A DNA stretch of 29,350 nucleotides, from the NCBI GenBank assembly GCA_900550105.1, contig URQW01000034.1, positions 1-29,350 on the forward strand, in the 5' to 3' direction. Made by a program: the position numbers and the translations under genes. The notes under the pieces are model-generated. The model ran no database searches and was not told the DNA's origin. It saw nothing but the letters and a program-made list of their open reading frames with translations. The DNA comes from an uncultured Pelosinus sp. (GTDB lineage Bacteria > Bacillota > Negativicutes > UMGS1260). This document shows, piece by piece, positions 22,418 to 29,077 of the stretch (the stretch's first letter is position 1; each line of letters starts with the position of its first letter).

Positions 22418-24747
22418 TAGCGAGAGCCGAGATGCTTAACGCGGTCTTCTACTTCGGCTCGCTTCGCATTATTGAAACGGTCAAGTGTTCCGACAAGATA
22501 GCCGGTAATGCGGCGAATTCGTTCAAATGATACGCCGTCTTCATGACGATGGCATTTAGGGCATTCGTCGTTAATGATGCCATTATAGCCGCAAACGGGA
22601 TCGCGGTCTACAGGATGATTGATCGAGCCATAGCCGACACCGCTTTCTTTCATGCAACGGATTACTGATTCAAAAGCTTCCAGATTTTTTGTTGGATCGC
22701 CATCTAATTCTACGTAAGTAATATGACCGCCATTCGTAAGATTATGGTATGGCGCTTCTAACTGGATCTTTTCGTAGGCGCTAATGGGATAATAAACAGG
22801 AATATGGAATCCATTCGTATAGTAGGGACGATCAGTTACGCCAGGAATAGAGCCAAACTTTTTCTGGTCGATATCAACAAAACGTCCAGAAAGTCCTTCT
22901 GCTGGGGTTGCGATCAGCGAGAAATTAAGCTTGTATTTTTGGGCAGCTTCGTCCATCTTTTGACGCATGTGGCCAATAATGTCGAGGCCAAGTTGCTGAG
23001 CTTGCTTAGATTCACCGTGATGCTTTCCAATTAGGGCTTTTAAACATTCTGCTAAACCGATGAAGCCAAGAGACAGAGTGCCGTGGCGGAGAATATCGCG
23101 GAGCGTGTCATCAGGCTGTAATTTCTCAGAGTCGATCCAGACGCCGTCACCCATCAGGAAGGGGAAGTTACGGACTTTTTTACGGCACTGGATTTCAAAG
23201 CGATCAAGGAGCTGCGTAGTACACATATGAATCAGTTCATCAAGACGAGCGTAAAAATCCTGAATATTTCCTTGACTTAAAATACCAAGACGCGGCAGAT
23301 TAATCGAAGTGAAGCTTAAATTGCCGCGACCAAATACGATTTCACGGCTGGGGTCATAAACGTTGCCAATCGTACGAGTACGGCAGCCCATATAGGCAAT
23401 TTCTGTTTCGGGATGCCCTTCTTTGTAGTACTGGAAGTTAAAGGGAGCATCAATGAAGGAGAAGTTAGGAAAGAGGCGTTTCGCGCTGACGCGACAGGCG
23501 AGCTTAAATAAATCGTAATTGGGGTCGCCAGGATTATAGTTAACGCCTTCTTTAATTTTGAAGATTTGAATTGGGAAGATCGGTGTTTCGCCATAGCCAA
23601 GACCAGCTTCCGTCGCCAGCATGATATTTTTCATAACCATGCGGCCTTCTGGGGAGGTATCTGTTCCATAATTGATCGAACTAAAAGGAACTTGAGCGCC
23701 AGCGCGGCTATGCATGGTGTTTAAATTGTGAATCAGCGCCTCCATGGCTTGATAGGTGCTGCGATCTGTTTCCTGAATCGCTTTTTTCATAGCAAACTCT
23801 TGGGCTTGGCTGAGCTTGTCACGATCAATGATATTTTGCAATAGCCGAGCTTCTTCGGCTAAATAATTATTTTGATTTGCCAGTTCTGGACGGAGCTGAT
23901 AATTTGTCAACAAATCTTTATGAGTTTGCGTGATCGCTTCGCCGTCAGCTACAGTAAGATCGGCCGAGATCTCCAGCGCTTTTAAGAGATTTTCTAAGTA
24001 TTTTCTGGCGAAAGTTTTGCGAATCCCGTCAGCTAAACCATAGTCAAAGTTAGGAATGCTTTGTCCGCCGTGTTGGTCGTTTTGATTCGACTGAATGGCA
24101 ATGCAGGCAAGGGCTGAATAGCTGGCAATATCGTTTGGTTCGCGTAAGTACCCATGGCCGGTGGAAAAACCGCCTTTGAATAGTCTTTGAATGTCGATTT
24201 GACAGCAAGTTGTTGTTAACGTATAAAAGTCAAAATCATGAATGTGAATATCGCCGCTGCGGTGGGCTTTGGAATGCTCCGGCTTTAAAATATACATTTC
24301 ATTGTAAATTTTTGTTCCTTCGGAGCCGTATTTGAGCATAGCGCCCATGGCCGTATCGCCGTCGATATTGGCATTGTCGCGCTTTAGATTGCTTTCTTTC
24401 GAATCAGTATGGGTAATTTCTTCATAGGTTTTCATTAAGCGCGTATTCATTTCACGGGCGCGGGTCCGTTCGGCCCGATATAAAATATAAGCTTTGGCTA
24501 CTTTCGATAGATCTGCGTCAATTAATACTTGTTCGACTACGTCTTGAATTTCTTCGACTAAGGGAGGTGTTTTTTTTGTTGCTGATTGCTGCTCTACCTG
24601 TTCTGTTACTTTGATGGCTAAAGCCAGCGCTTCCTTCGAATCAGCAGCATTGACTGCTTGCATTGCCTTTACAATAGCATTTGTAATTTTTTCTAAGTTA
24701 AAAGGGACTTCTCGTCCGTCGCGTTTTACAATACTTGTTATCATCAT
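22417..24747 (-). CDS. nrdD: Anaerobic ribonucleoside-triphosphate reductase (class III)
   Basis: Makes dNTPs from NTPs under anoxic conditions using a glycyl radical. The 776-aa protein begins with an ATP-cone allosteric domain (about 3-95, SIVKRDGREVPFNLEKITNA). The catalytic barrel follows, with TTTCCQIDIQRLF (thiyl-radical Cys region), NFSFIDAPFN, CRTRTIGN and GRGNLSFTSINLPRLG. The C-terminal zinc segment is DPVCGYNGIINDECPKCHR, and the radical loop is RITGYLVGTLDRFN with the radical glycine at G749. The activase NrdG is not in the window. ATG 24747 is set by the conserved N terminus, but no Shine-Dalgarno lies at normal distance. Expression is probably controlled by NrdR through two boxes at the promoter. 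Confidence 0.96.
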   Translation of the reverse strand: MMITSIVKRDGREVPFNLEKITNAIVKAMQAVNAADSKEALALAIKVTEQVEQQSATKKTPPLVEEIQDVVEQVLIDADLSKVAKAYILYRAERTRAREMNTRLMKTYEEITHTDSKESNLKRDNANIDGDTAMGAMLKYGSEGTKIYNEMYILKPEHSKAHRSGDIHIHDFDFYTLTTTCCQIDIQRLFKGGFSTGHGYLREPNDIASYSALACIAIQSNQNDQHGGQSIPNFDYGLADGIRKTFARKYLENLLKALEISADLTVADGEAITQTHKDLLTNYQLRPELANQNNYLAEEARLLQNIIDRDKLSQAQEFAMKKAIQETDRSTYQAMEALIHNLNTMHSRAGAQVPFSSINYGTDTSPEGRMVMKNIMLATEAGLGYGETPIFPIQIFKIKEGVNYNPGDPNYDLFKLACRVSAKRLFPNFSFIDAPFNFQYYKEGHPETEIAYMGCRTRTIGNVYDPSREIVFGRGNLSFTSINLPRLGILSQGNIQDFYARLDELIHMCTTQLLDRFEIQCRKKVRNFPFLMGDGVWIDSEKLQPDDTLRDILRHGTLSLGFIGLAECLKALIGKHHGESKQAQQLGLDIIGHMRQKMDEAAQKYKLNFSLIATPAEGLSGRFVDIDQKKFGSIPGVTDRPYYTNGFHIPVYYPISAYEKIQLEAPYHNLTNGGHITYVELDGDPTKNLEAFESVIRCMKESGVGYGSINHPVDRDPVCGYNGIINDECPKCHRHEDGVSFERIRRITGYLVGTLDRFNNAKRAEVEDRVKHLGSR

Positions 24748-24753
24748 TCATGT

Positions 24754-24784
24754 GGCTGCGGTTTTACCCAGCCCTTTCCCCCCT
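24754..24784 (-). other. Hairpin and displaced G-rich tract in the nrdD leader
   Basis: On the minus strand GGCTG-GGT/ACC-CAGCC (24754-24758, 24760-24762 with 24766-24773, one bulge) forms a hairpin ending six bases before the nrdD ATG. The only G-rich, ribosome-site-like tract (plus-strand ccctttcccccc, 24773-24784) is on its far side. Confidence 0.5.
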
Positions 24785-24809
24785 GCTTGTATAAAAATTT
24801 GCTAGGATT

Positions 24810-24838
24810 ATGATAATACTATATCTTGTGTTTGTCAA
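24810..24838 (-). promoter_or_regulatory. Consensus SigA promoter of nrdD
   Basis: On the minus strand a perfect TTGACA (24833-24838) and TATCAT (24810-24815) are spaced 17 bp. Expected start is near 24803, giving a leader of about 55 nt. Confidence 0.87.
24816..24831 (-). promoter_or_regulatory. NrdR box 1 (within the nrdD promoter spacer)
   Basis: ACACAAGATATAGTAT on the minus strand matches the NrdR consensus ACACWATATNTWGTGT at all but two positions. It fills the promoter spacer exactly, so bound NrdR would exclude RNA polymerase when dATP is high. Confidence 0.82.
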
Positions 24839-24846
24839 TGTGTGGA

Positions 24847-24862
24847 AAGCTATATATGGTGA
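24847..24862 (-). promoter_or_regulatory. NrdR box 2 (upstream of the -35)
   Basis: TCACCATATATAGCTT on the minus strand is a weaker NrdR box. It lies exactly 31 bp, three helical turns, from box 1, the spacing known for paired NrdR boxes. Confidence 0.72.
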
Positions 24863-24921
24863 TGCTGTATTGCGCTAAAGTCGCGATAAGCGGGATTTTT
24901 GCTCATAAAAAGAGTTGCTTC

Positions 24922-24950
24922 TTGTCAGTTGAAAAAGTTTGTGGTACGAT
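24922..24950 (+). promoter_or_regulatory. Promoter of the panD leader RNA
   Basis: TTGTCA (24922-24927), 17 bp, TACGAT (24945-24950). Expected start is near 24957. It is the only promoter I can see for panD. Confidence 0.62.
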
Positions 24951-24956
24951 CAAATA

Positions 24957-25136
24957 GGTTTTTAGCGAAGCATAAGGCCAAAGTTTTGGTGATATCCGGC
25001 AGGAATCATACAATGCTTTTACAGGCTTTATATTATTGCGAAAACACAAGACCGCTTAGATCGTTGCAGACTGAGACGGGAGGTGAATGAGATTATTTTT
25101 CTATGCCTTCCTTTTCCTAAAAGGGGGCTTTTTTGC
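24957..25136 (+). ncRNA. Unidentified leader RNA ahead of panD (attenuator or small RNA)
   Basis: About 180 nt of non-coding sequence runs from the predicted start to an intrinsic terminator. Possible helices include AAGCAT/ATGCTT (24968-24973 with 25013-25018), enclosing a CCAAA/TTTGG element (24978-24989). TTTTAG (24960-24965) can pair with CTAAAA (25117-25122) inside the terminator, which could serve as an antiterminator arm, though at six bp this is weak. I do not recognise a T-box, glycine, cobalamin, SAM, FMN, lysine, purine or THF motif. A free-standing small RNA such as a 6S homologue is the alternative. No good ORF is present. Confidence 0.5.
25105..25134 (+). terminator. Intrinsic terminator between the leader RNA and panD
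   Basis: Arms 25105-25115 and 25119-25128 pair with one bulge and two G-T pairs, followed by six T. It ends 40 bp before the panD start, with no room for another promoter between. Confidence 0.75.
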
Positions 25137-25173
25137 GTCATAAATGAAAAGTTTAATTCGAGGAGGATCATAA

Positions 25174-25557
25174 ATGTTGCTTACTATGATGAAAGGCAAG
25201 ATTCATAGTGCTACGGTAACCGAAGCCAATTTGCACTATATGGGAAGTATTACGATTGATGAGACTTTATTAGAAGCTGCAGGAATTTTGGTCAATGAAA
25301 AAGTACAGATTGTGAACAATCATAACGGGGCGAGGTTAGAAACCTATGTCATTTGCGGTCCCAGAGATTCTGGCGTTATTTGTTTGAACGGAGCAGCGGC
25401 TCGCTTAGTTCAGCCTGGTGACAAAGTCATTATTATTGCTTATGGCCTAGCGGAGGAAAAGGAAGCTAAAGCTTTACAGCCGCGGGTGGTCATGGTGGAC
25501 GAGCAGAATCGGATCACGCAAGTACGCGGCTTGGAGCAGCCGGGCGAAACCGCTTAA
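25174..25557 (+). CDS. panD: Aspartate 1-decarboxylase
   Basis: Converts L-aspartate to beta-alanine for pantothenate and CoA synthesis. It is made as a 127-aa proenzyme that self-cleaves between G24 and S25 (HYMGSITID) to create the pyruvoyl cofactor. Other conserved parts are K9 (MMKGKIHSATVTEANL), NEKVQIVNNHNGARLETYVI and GVICLNGAAARLVQPGDKVI, with the tail VVMVDEQNRI. ATG 25174 follows cgaggagg. Expression seems to need readthrough of the terminator upstream. The next gene encodes an asparaginase with its own promoter, a source of aspartate. Confidence 0.96.
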   Translation: MLLTMMKGKIHSATVTEANLHYMGSITIDETLLEAAGILVNEKVQIVNNHNGARLETYVICGPRDSGVICLNGAAARLVQPGDKVIIIAYGLAEEKEAKALQPRVVMVDEQNRITQVRGLEQPGETA

Positions 25558-25561
25558 AATC

Positions 25562-25589
25562 TTGCCAAATTTTCTCGTACCGCTATAAT
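25562..25589 (+). promoter_or_regulatory. SigA-type promoter of the asparaginase gene
   Basis: TTGCCA (25562-25567), 16 bp, perfect TATAAT (25584-25589), placed directly after the panD stop and about 57 bp before the asparaginase start. Confidence 0.75.
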
Positions 25590-25646
25590 AGAGAAGAAGA
25601 TTGCTTTTAGCTAGTAGAACAAGGCTTTGAGGGAGAGGACTTAGAT

Positions 25647-26627
25647 ATGAAACAAAAAGTAATTGTAGTAGCAACAGGCGGTACGATTGCTATGCGTTAT
25701 GACCCTGTGAGACAGGGGGTTTTTCCCGCTGTGACCGGAGCAGAACTGATGGAAGCTGTGCCGCCGCTGCGTGCAGTTGGTCCAGTGGAGGTCGTGGAAT
25801 TTTCTAATATACCAAGTCCCCATATGACACCAGCAAAAATGATGGAGCTAGCGACTAAAGTAGATGAACTTGCGTTACAAGACGATGTGGCTGGTATTGT
25901 TATTACTCATGGCACGGATACACTGGAAGAAACGGCTTACTTGCTGGAACTTGTACTAAAAACAGAGAAGCCTGTTTGTTTTACAGCAGCGATGCGAAGC
26001 TCCGCGGAAGTGAGTCCTGACGGTCCAAAAAATATTTTATGTGCCGTAAAGGCAGCGTTTTCGAAACAGGCTTTCGGTGCGGGCGTTCTTGTAGTAATGA
26101 ATGAAGAAATTCACTGTGCTCGTGAGGTGACAAAAACTCATTCAGCGAACCCTAAGACCTTTGCATCGCCCTTTTGGGGTCCTATTGGCTATGTGGATGA
26201 AGATCGTGTTATTTTTCGTCGCCAGTCGGTGAAGGAATTAAAAATTCAGCCAAAATCGCTGGAGGAATCCGTTTATTTAGTGAAGTTAGCAGCTGGGTCA
26301 GATGATTTCTTTTTCCATTGCCTTATCGAAAAACAGGCTAAGGGAATCGTAGTCGAAGGGCTGGGGCGCGGTAATGTTCCCCCGGCAGTGGTTCCGGGAA
26401 TTCAGGCGGCGATTGCTGCGGGTATTCCTGTTGTTTTAACAAGTCGGGTAGAAGGCGGACGCGTCCTTGGTGTTTACGGCTATGAAGGCGGCGCTAAGCC
26501 GCTGACAGAGCTAGGCGTTATTTTAGGCGGTGATTTAAGCGGCCAGAAAGCCAGACTGAAGTTGATGTTGGCTTTGGGGGTTACGCAGGAACCGCAAAAA
26601 ATTGCTGCATATTTTGATGCTATATAA
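25647..26627 (+). CDS. L-asparaginase
   Basis: Hydrolyses L-asparagine to aspartate and ammonia. The 326-aa protein has both signatures of the bacterial asparaginase/glutaminase family: ATGGTIAM (9-16) with nucleophile T13, and GIVITHGTDTLEETA (83-97) with T90/D91. SAEVSPDGPKNI and VVEGLGRGNVPPAVV (dimer and substrate region) follow. No signal peptide is present, so it is cytoplasmic (AnsA-like location). The start ATG follows gggagagg. It has its own promoter after panD and a clear terminator, so it can be expressed without the panD leader. Glutaminase activity cannot be judged. Confidence 0.94.
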   Translation: MKQKVIVVATGGTIAMRYDPVRQGVFPAVTGAELMEAVPPLRAVGPVEVVEFSNIPSPHMTPAKMMELATKVDELALQDDVAGIVITHGTDTLEETAYLLELVLKTEKPVCFTAAMRSSAEVSPDGPKNILCAVKAAFSKQAFGAGVLVVMNEEIHCAREVTKTHSANPKTFASPFWGPIGYVDEDRVIFRRQSVKELKIQPKSLEESVYLVKLAAGSDDFFFHCLIEKQAKGIVVEGLGRGNVPPAVVPGIQAAIAAGIPVVLTSRVEGGRVLGVYGYEGGAKPLTELGVILGGDLSGQKARLKLMLALGVTQEPQKIAAYFDAI

Positions 26628-26644
26628 GATAGTGCAAGAATAAT

Positions 26645-26690
26645 AAGCAGTTCTTAATTCCCATCTTTGGGAGTTTAGAACTGCTTTTTG
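26645..26690 (+). terminator. Terminator of the asparaginase gene
   Basis: A 10-bp outer stem (26645-26654 with 26677-26686) encloses a small CCC/GGG helix and ends in CTTTTTG. Confidence 0.87.
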
Positions 26691-26778
26691 TCGAAGTGGC
26701 AGGAAAAAGCGAAGAAAGGGAGAATTTTGCAAAAGAGATATTTTTCTTATGGAAGACAAAGATAGCTGAGGTGGCAAA

Positions 26779-27291
26779 ATGAAGCGTATTATACTTGTAC
26801 TAATGATGATTTTGATGGCCTATACGACGGTTTTTGCAGCCGGCGGGGCGCAGGCTGAACTTGATAAGCGGGATGCTAAAAAAACGGATAAACCAGTAGT
26901 GGTAGAACCAGCTACCCACTTTGCTAATATTGATGTGCAGGGAGAAACAAAATTTTATTTTGATACAAATACCATTCGCTATACGAAAGATCCCTATCGT
27001 GACGAATTACTTATTGATGTTTGGATTAAAACGCCTTTAAAACAAGGCTTTACCTTAAATCGCTATCTTCTTAGGATGCAGGAGCGAGAATATATGCTGA
27101 CAAGCGGTCTTATTTATGCAAATGAAACGAAATTGCTGAGTCAGGAAAAGTATGCTTATCAACCAGAGCGGTGGAGTCCGGTTATACCGGGTTCGCCACA
27201 GTCGATTTGGTATCAGTCAATTATTAACTATGCGAGTCAAAACGATAAGCAGTTAAAGAAGGACTTTGAGAAAAAGCGCGGTGAACTATAA
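26779..27291 (+). CDS. Secreted protein of unknown function
   Basis: A 170-aa protein with a signal peptide (MKRIILVLMMILMAYTTVFA). A charged linker rich in Lys/Asp follows (about 27-42). The body has strand-like segments: NIDVQGETKFYFDTNTIRYT, LLIDVWIKT, RYLLRMQEREYMLTSGLIYA, and a C-terminal W-rich part (RWSPVIPGSPQSIWYQSIIN). The pattern of a short D-x-x-T-I segment, then D-V-W-I-K, then EREY recalls small secreted beta-rich proteins of the surface-adhesin E type, but I cannot confirm it. The ATG follows tgaggtgg. Presumably periplasmic or surface-exposed. No neighbour suggests a job. Confidence 0.7.
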   Translation: MKRIILVLMMILMAYTTVFAAGGAQAELDKRDAKKTDKPVVVEPATHFANIDVQGETKFYFDTNTIRYTKDPYRDELLIDVWIKTPLKQGFTLNRYLLRMQEREYMLTSGLIYANETKLLSQEKYAYQPERWSPVIPGSPQSIWYQSIINYASQNDKQLKKDFEKKRGEL

Positions 27292-27334
27292 AGAAACACG
27301 CCCTATGATGAGACATTCATAGGGCGTGTTTCTT
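27291..27334. terminator. Shared terminator overlapping the nagA 3' end
   Basis: A perfect 18-bp stem (27291-27308 with 27317-27334) with an 8-nt loop and TTTT on the plus side. The left arm starts at the last base of the secreted-protein stop codon. The right arm is the last five codons and stop of the convergent nagA. Confidence 0.88.
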
Positions 27335-28504
27335 TTCGTAGATTTTTTGACCTTGGACCCAAACTTCTTTGAGCTGCAAGGTTTTATCGAGTCGTAAGAA
27401 GGTCGCTTCTTTACCACATTCGAGGCTGCCGAGACGATGGTCTAGTTTGAAGCGTTTCGCTGGATTGAGCGAGGCGAAACGGACTGCTTCGCTTAAGGAG
27501 TGTCCCAAAGTATTGACAAGGGTACGGACTCCTTGTAGTAGCGGATAAGCGCTACCAGCAATGGTTCCATCAGCAAGACGAGCCATACCGCCAGAGACAA
27601 AGGTTCTCTGGCCGCCTAGTTCGTATTCGCCGTCCGGCATAGCGACGGCGCGAGTTCCATCGGAAATAAGCGTAATCTTCTCTGGCGACTTTAATCGCAA
27701 GGCTGTTTCGATAACTGCCGGATGGACATGAACGCCATCGGCGATGATTTCCATTTCAATATCAGGATGAAGCAGAGTTGCCGTAATCGGTCCTGGCTGG
27801 CGATGGTGAATTCCCGGCATGGCATTAAAAGAATGAGTAAGACGGGAGAAGCCCCAGCAAGCAGCTTGTTGCATTTGATTGTAGTCGGCGCTGGTATGTC
27901 CTGCCGCGGCGATAATCTGATGGCGGCGACACAGCAACGCGAATTCTTTGCTGCCAGGCCGTTCTGGCGCTGCTGTGATCAGGCGGACTAGGTTGGGAAA
28001 GGTTTGCAAGATATTCGTGAGAAGCTGGCAATCCTCTGTGGCTGAAGGCGGCGTTATGTATTCAGGAATATGAGATCCCTTATAAGCGGTACTAAGTAAG
28101 GGGCCTTCTAAATGAACGCCAATCAGTTCGGCTGAGGCGGTTTCAGAAACGTTATTTGAATGTGAGGCAGCCTGGACTGTATGTAAAGCCTGATATAATT
28201 GCTCTAAGGGACTGGAGATCGTTGTAGCTAAAAAAGCGGTTGTTCCTACTGTAAGTAAAGCGTGGCGCAGTCCGTCAAGACTCTCTTTGGTGCCGTCCAT
28301 GACATCAAAGCCGCCAGCGCCATGAACGTGCGTATCAATTAGACCGGGAATGATAAAATCGCCGTCAAAACAATGCAGCTTCGCATCGGATGGTGCTGAT
28401 ATTTTTTCTTCTATGGCCATAATTTGACTAGTATGAATCAGTAAAGAGCCATCGAACTCACGGTCTGGTAAAACGAGACGGCAGTCCGAAATTAGGTGTT
28501 TCAC
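27317..28504 (-). CDS. nagA: N-acetylglucosamine-6-phosphate deacetylase
   Basis: Removes acetate from GlcNAc-6-phosphate, feeding amino sugars into glycolysis or wall synthesis. The 395-aa amidohydrolase shows metal-site H59-x-H61 (IDTHVHGAGGFDVMDG), HLEGPLLS (about 131-138, metal-binding Glu), AAGHTSADYNQM, THSFNAMPGIHHRQPG, IADGVHVHP and LISDGTRAVAMPDG with the catalytic Asp. The start is GTG 28504, sharing its first base with the stop of the upstream crr gene, behind ggaggagg. It is the last gene of a murQ-crr-nagA unit. Its 3' end is part of the shared terminator. No nagB is in the window. Confidence 0.95.
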   Translation of the reverse strand: MKHLISDCRLVLPDREFDGSLLIHTSQIMAIEEKISAPSDAKLHCFDGDFIIPGLIDTHVHGAGGFDVMDGTKESLDGLRHALLTVGTTAFLATTISSPLEQLYQALHTVQAASHSNNVSETASAELIGVHLEGPLLSTAYKGSHIPEYITPPSATEDCQLLTNILQTFPNLVRLITAAPERPGSKEFALLCRRHQIIAAAGHTSADYNQMQQAACWGFSRLTHSFNAMPGIHHRQPGPITATLLHPDIEMEIIADGVHVHPAVIETALRLKSPEKITLISDGTRAVAMPDGEYELGGQRTFVSGGMARLADGTIAGSAYPLLQGVRTLVNTLGHSLSEAVRFASLNPAKRFKLDHRLGSLECGKEATFLRLDKTLQLKEVWVQGQKIYEKKHAL

Positions 28505-29052
28505 TATAAATCCTCCTCCGGGGTGGTGGCGAGGAATACGGCTGTAAACAGAGGGGTTTGACCGGCTGTGGCAACTTCTTCGCTAGTCCGTTCGGTTATT
28601 TTCCATTGCGAGCTATTGGTGATTACCAGCGGGGTCACGAGCTGTTTACCTGTTTGCTTTAAACAAGCAAGGTCAAGCTCAATTAAGGGGGTTCCTTGCG
28701 CTACTTCATCTCCCTGCGCTACGAGGGGGCGAAAGCCTTGGCCATTTAAGGCTACTGTATCGATTCCGATGTGGAGCAAGCACTCCAGACCGGAAGGTGT
28801 GCGTAGACCGATAGCATGACCGCTGGGAAAGAGACTTACCACGGTTGCCGCAAAGGGAGCTAATAGCGTTTGTGATTTTGGTTCGATTGCTAAACCATCG
28901 CCTAACATTTTTTCGGCAAAAACTGGGTCAGGAACCGTATCTAACGCAGTAATAGCGCCGCTAAGTGGAGCGTAAACGATGATTGACCTTTCTTGTTGTT
29001 CTTTTTCAGTGGAGTTATCGGATTTAAAGGAAGAAAAAAGTTTTCCAAACAT
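28504..29052 (-). CDS. crr: PTS glucose-type EIIA component
   Basis: A 182-aa free-standing EIIA-Glc-like phosphocarrier of the sugar phosphotransferase system. It takes phosphate from HPr and passes it to a membrane EIIB/EIIC. The N-terminal ~22 residues (MFGKLFSSFK then a charged linker) resemble the amphipathic membrane-tether helix of E. coli EIIA-Glc. Active-site histidines are H79 (PSGHAIGLRT) and H94 (CLLHIGIDTVALNG), matching the E. coli H75/H90 pair. Its location between murQ and nagA suggests it serves a MurNAc or GlcNAc permease, which is not in the window. Stop and next start overlap by one base. Confidence 0.92.
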   Translation of the reverse strand: MFGKLFSSFKSDNSTEKEQQERSIIVYAPLSGAITALDTVPDPVFAEKMLGDGLAIEPKSQTLLAPFAATVVSLFPSGHAIGLRTPSGLECLLHIGIDTVALNGQGFRPLVAQGDEVAQGTPLIELDLACLKQTGKQLVTPLVITNSSQWKITERTSEEVATAGQTPLFTAVFLATTPEEDL

Positions 29053-29077
29053 AGACGTTCCTCACTTTAGTATTTTT

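Noticed and set aside
24899..25090. Plus-strand ORF of 63 codons upstream of panD
   Set aside because: It has no ribosome site, begins upstream of the predicted transcription start, lacks protein-like composition and lies in a region better explained as leader RNA.
24957..25136. T-box or known riboswitch in the panD leader
   Set aside because: The T-box core (GTGGNACCGCG-type) and the conserved cores of FMN, SAM, glycine, lysine, cobalamin, purine and THF switches were sought and not found.
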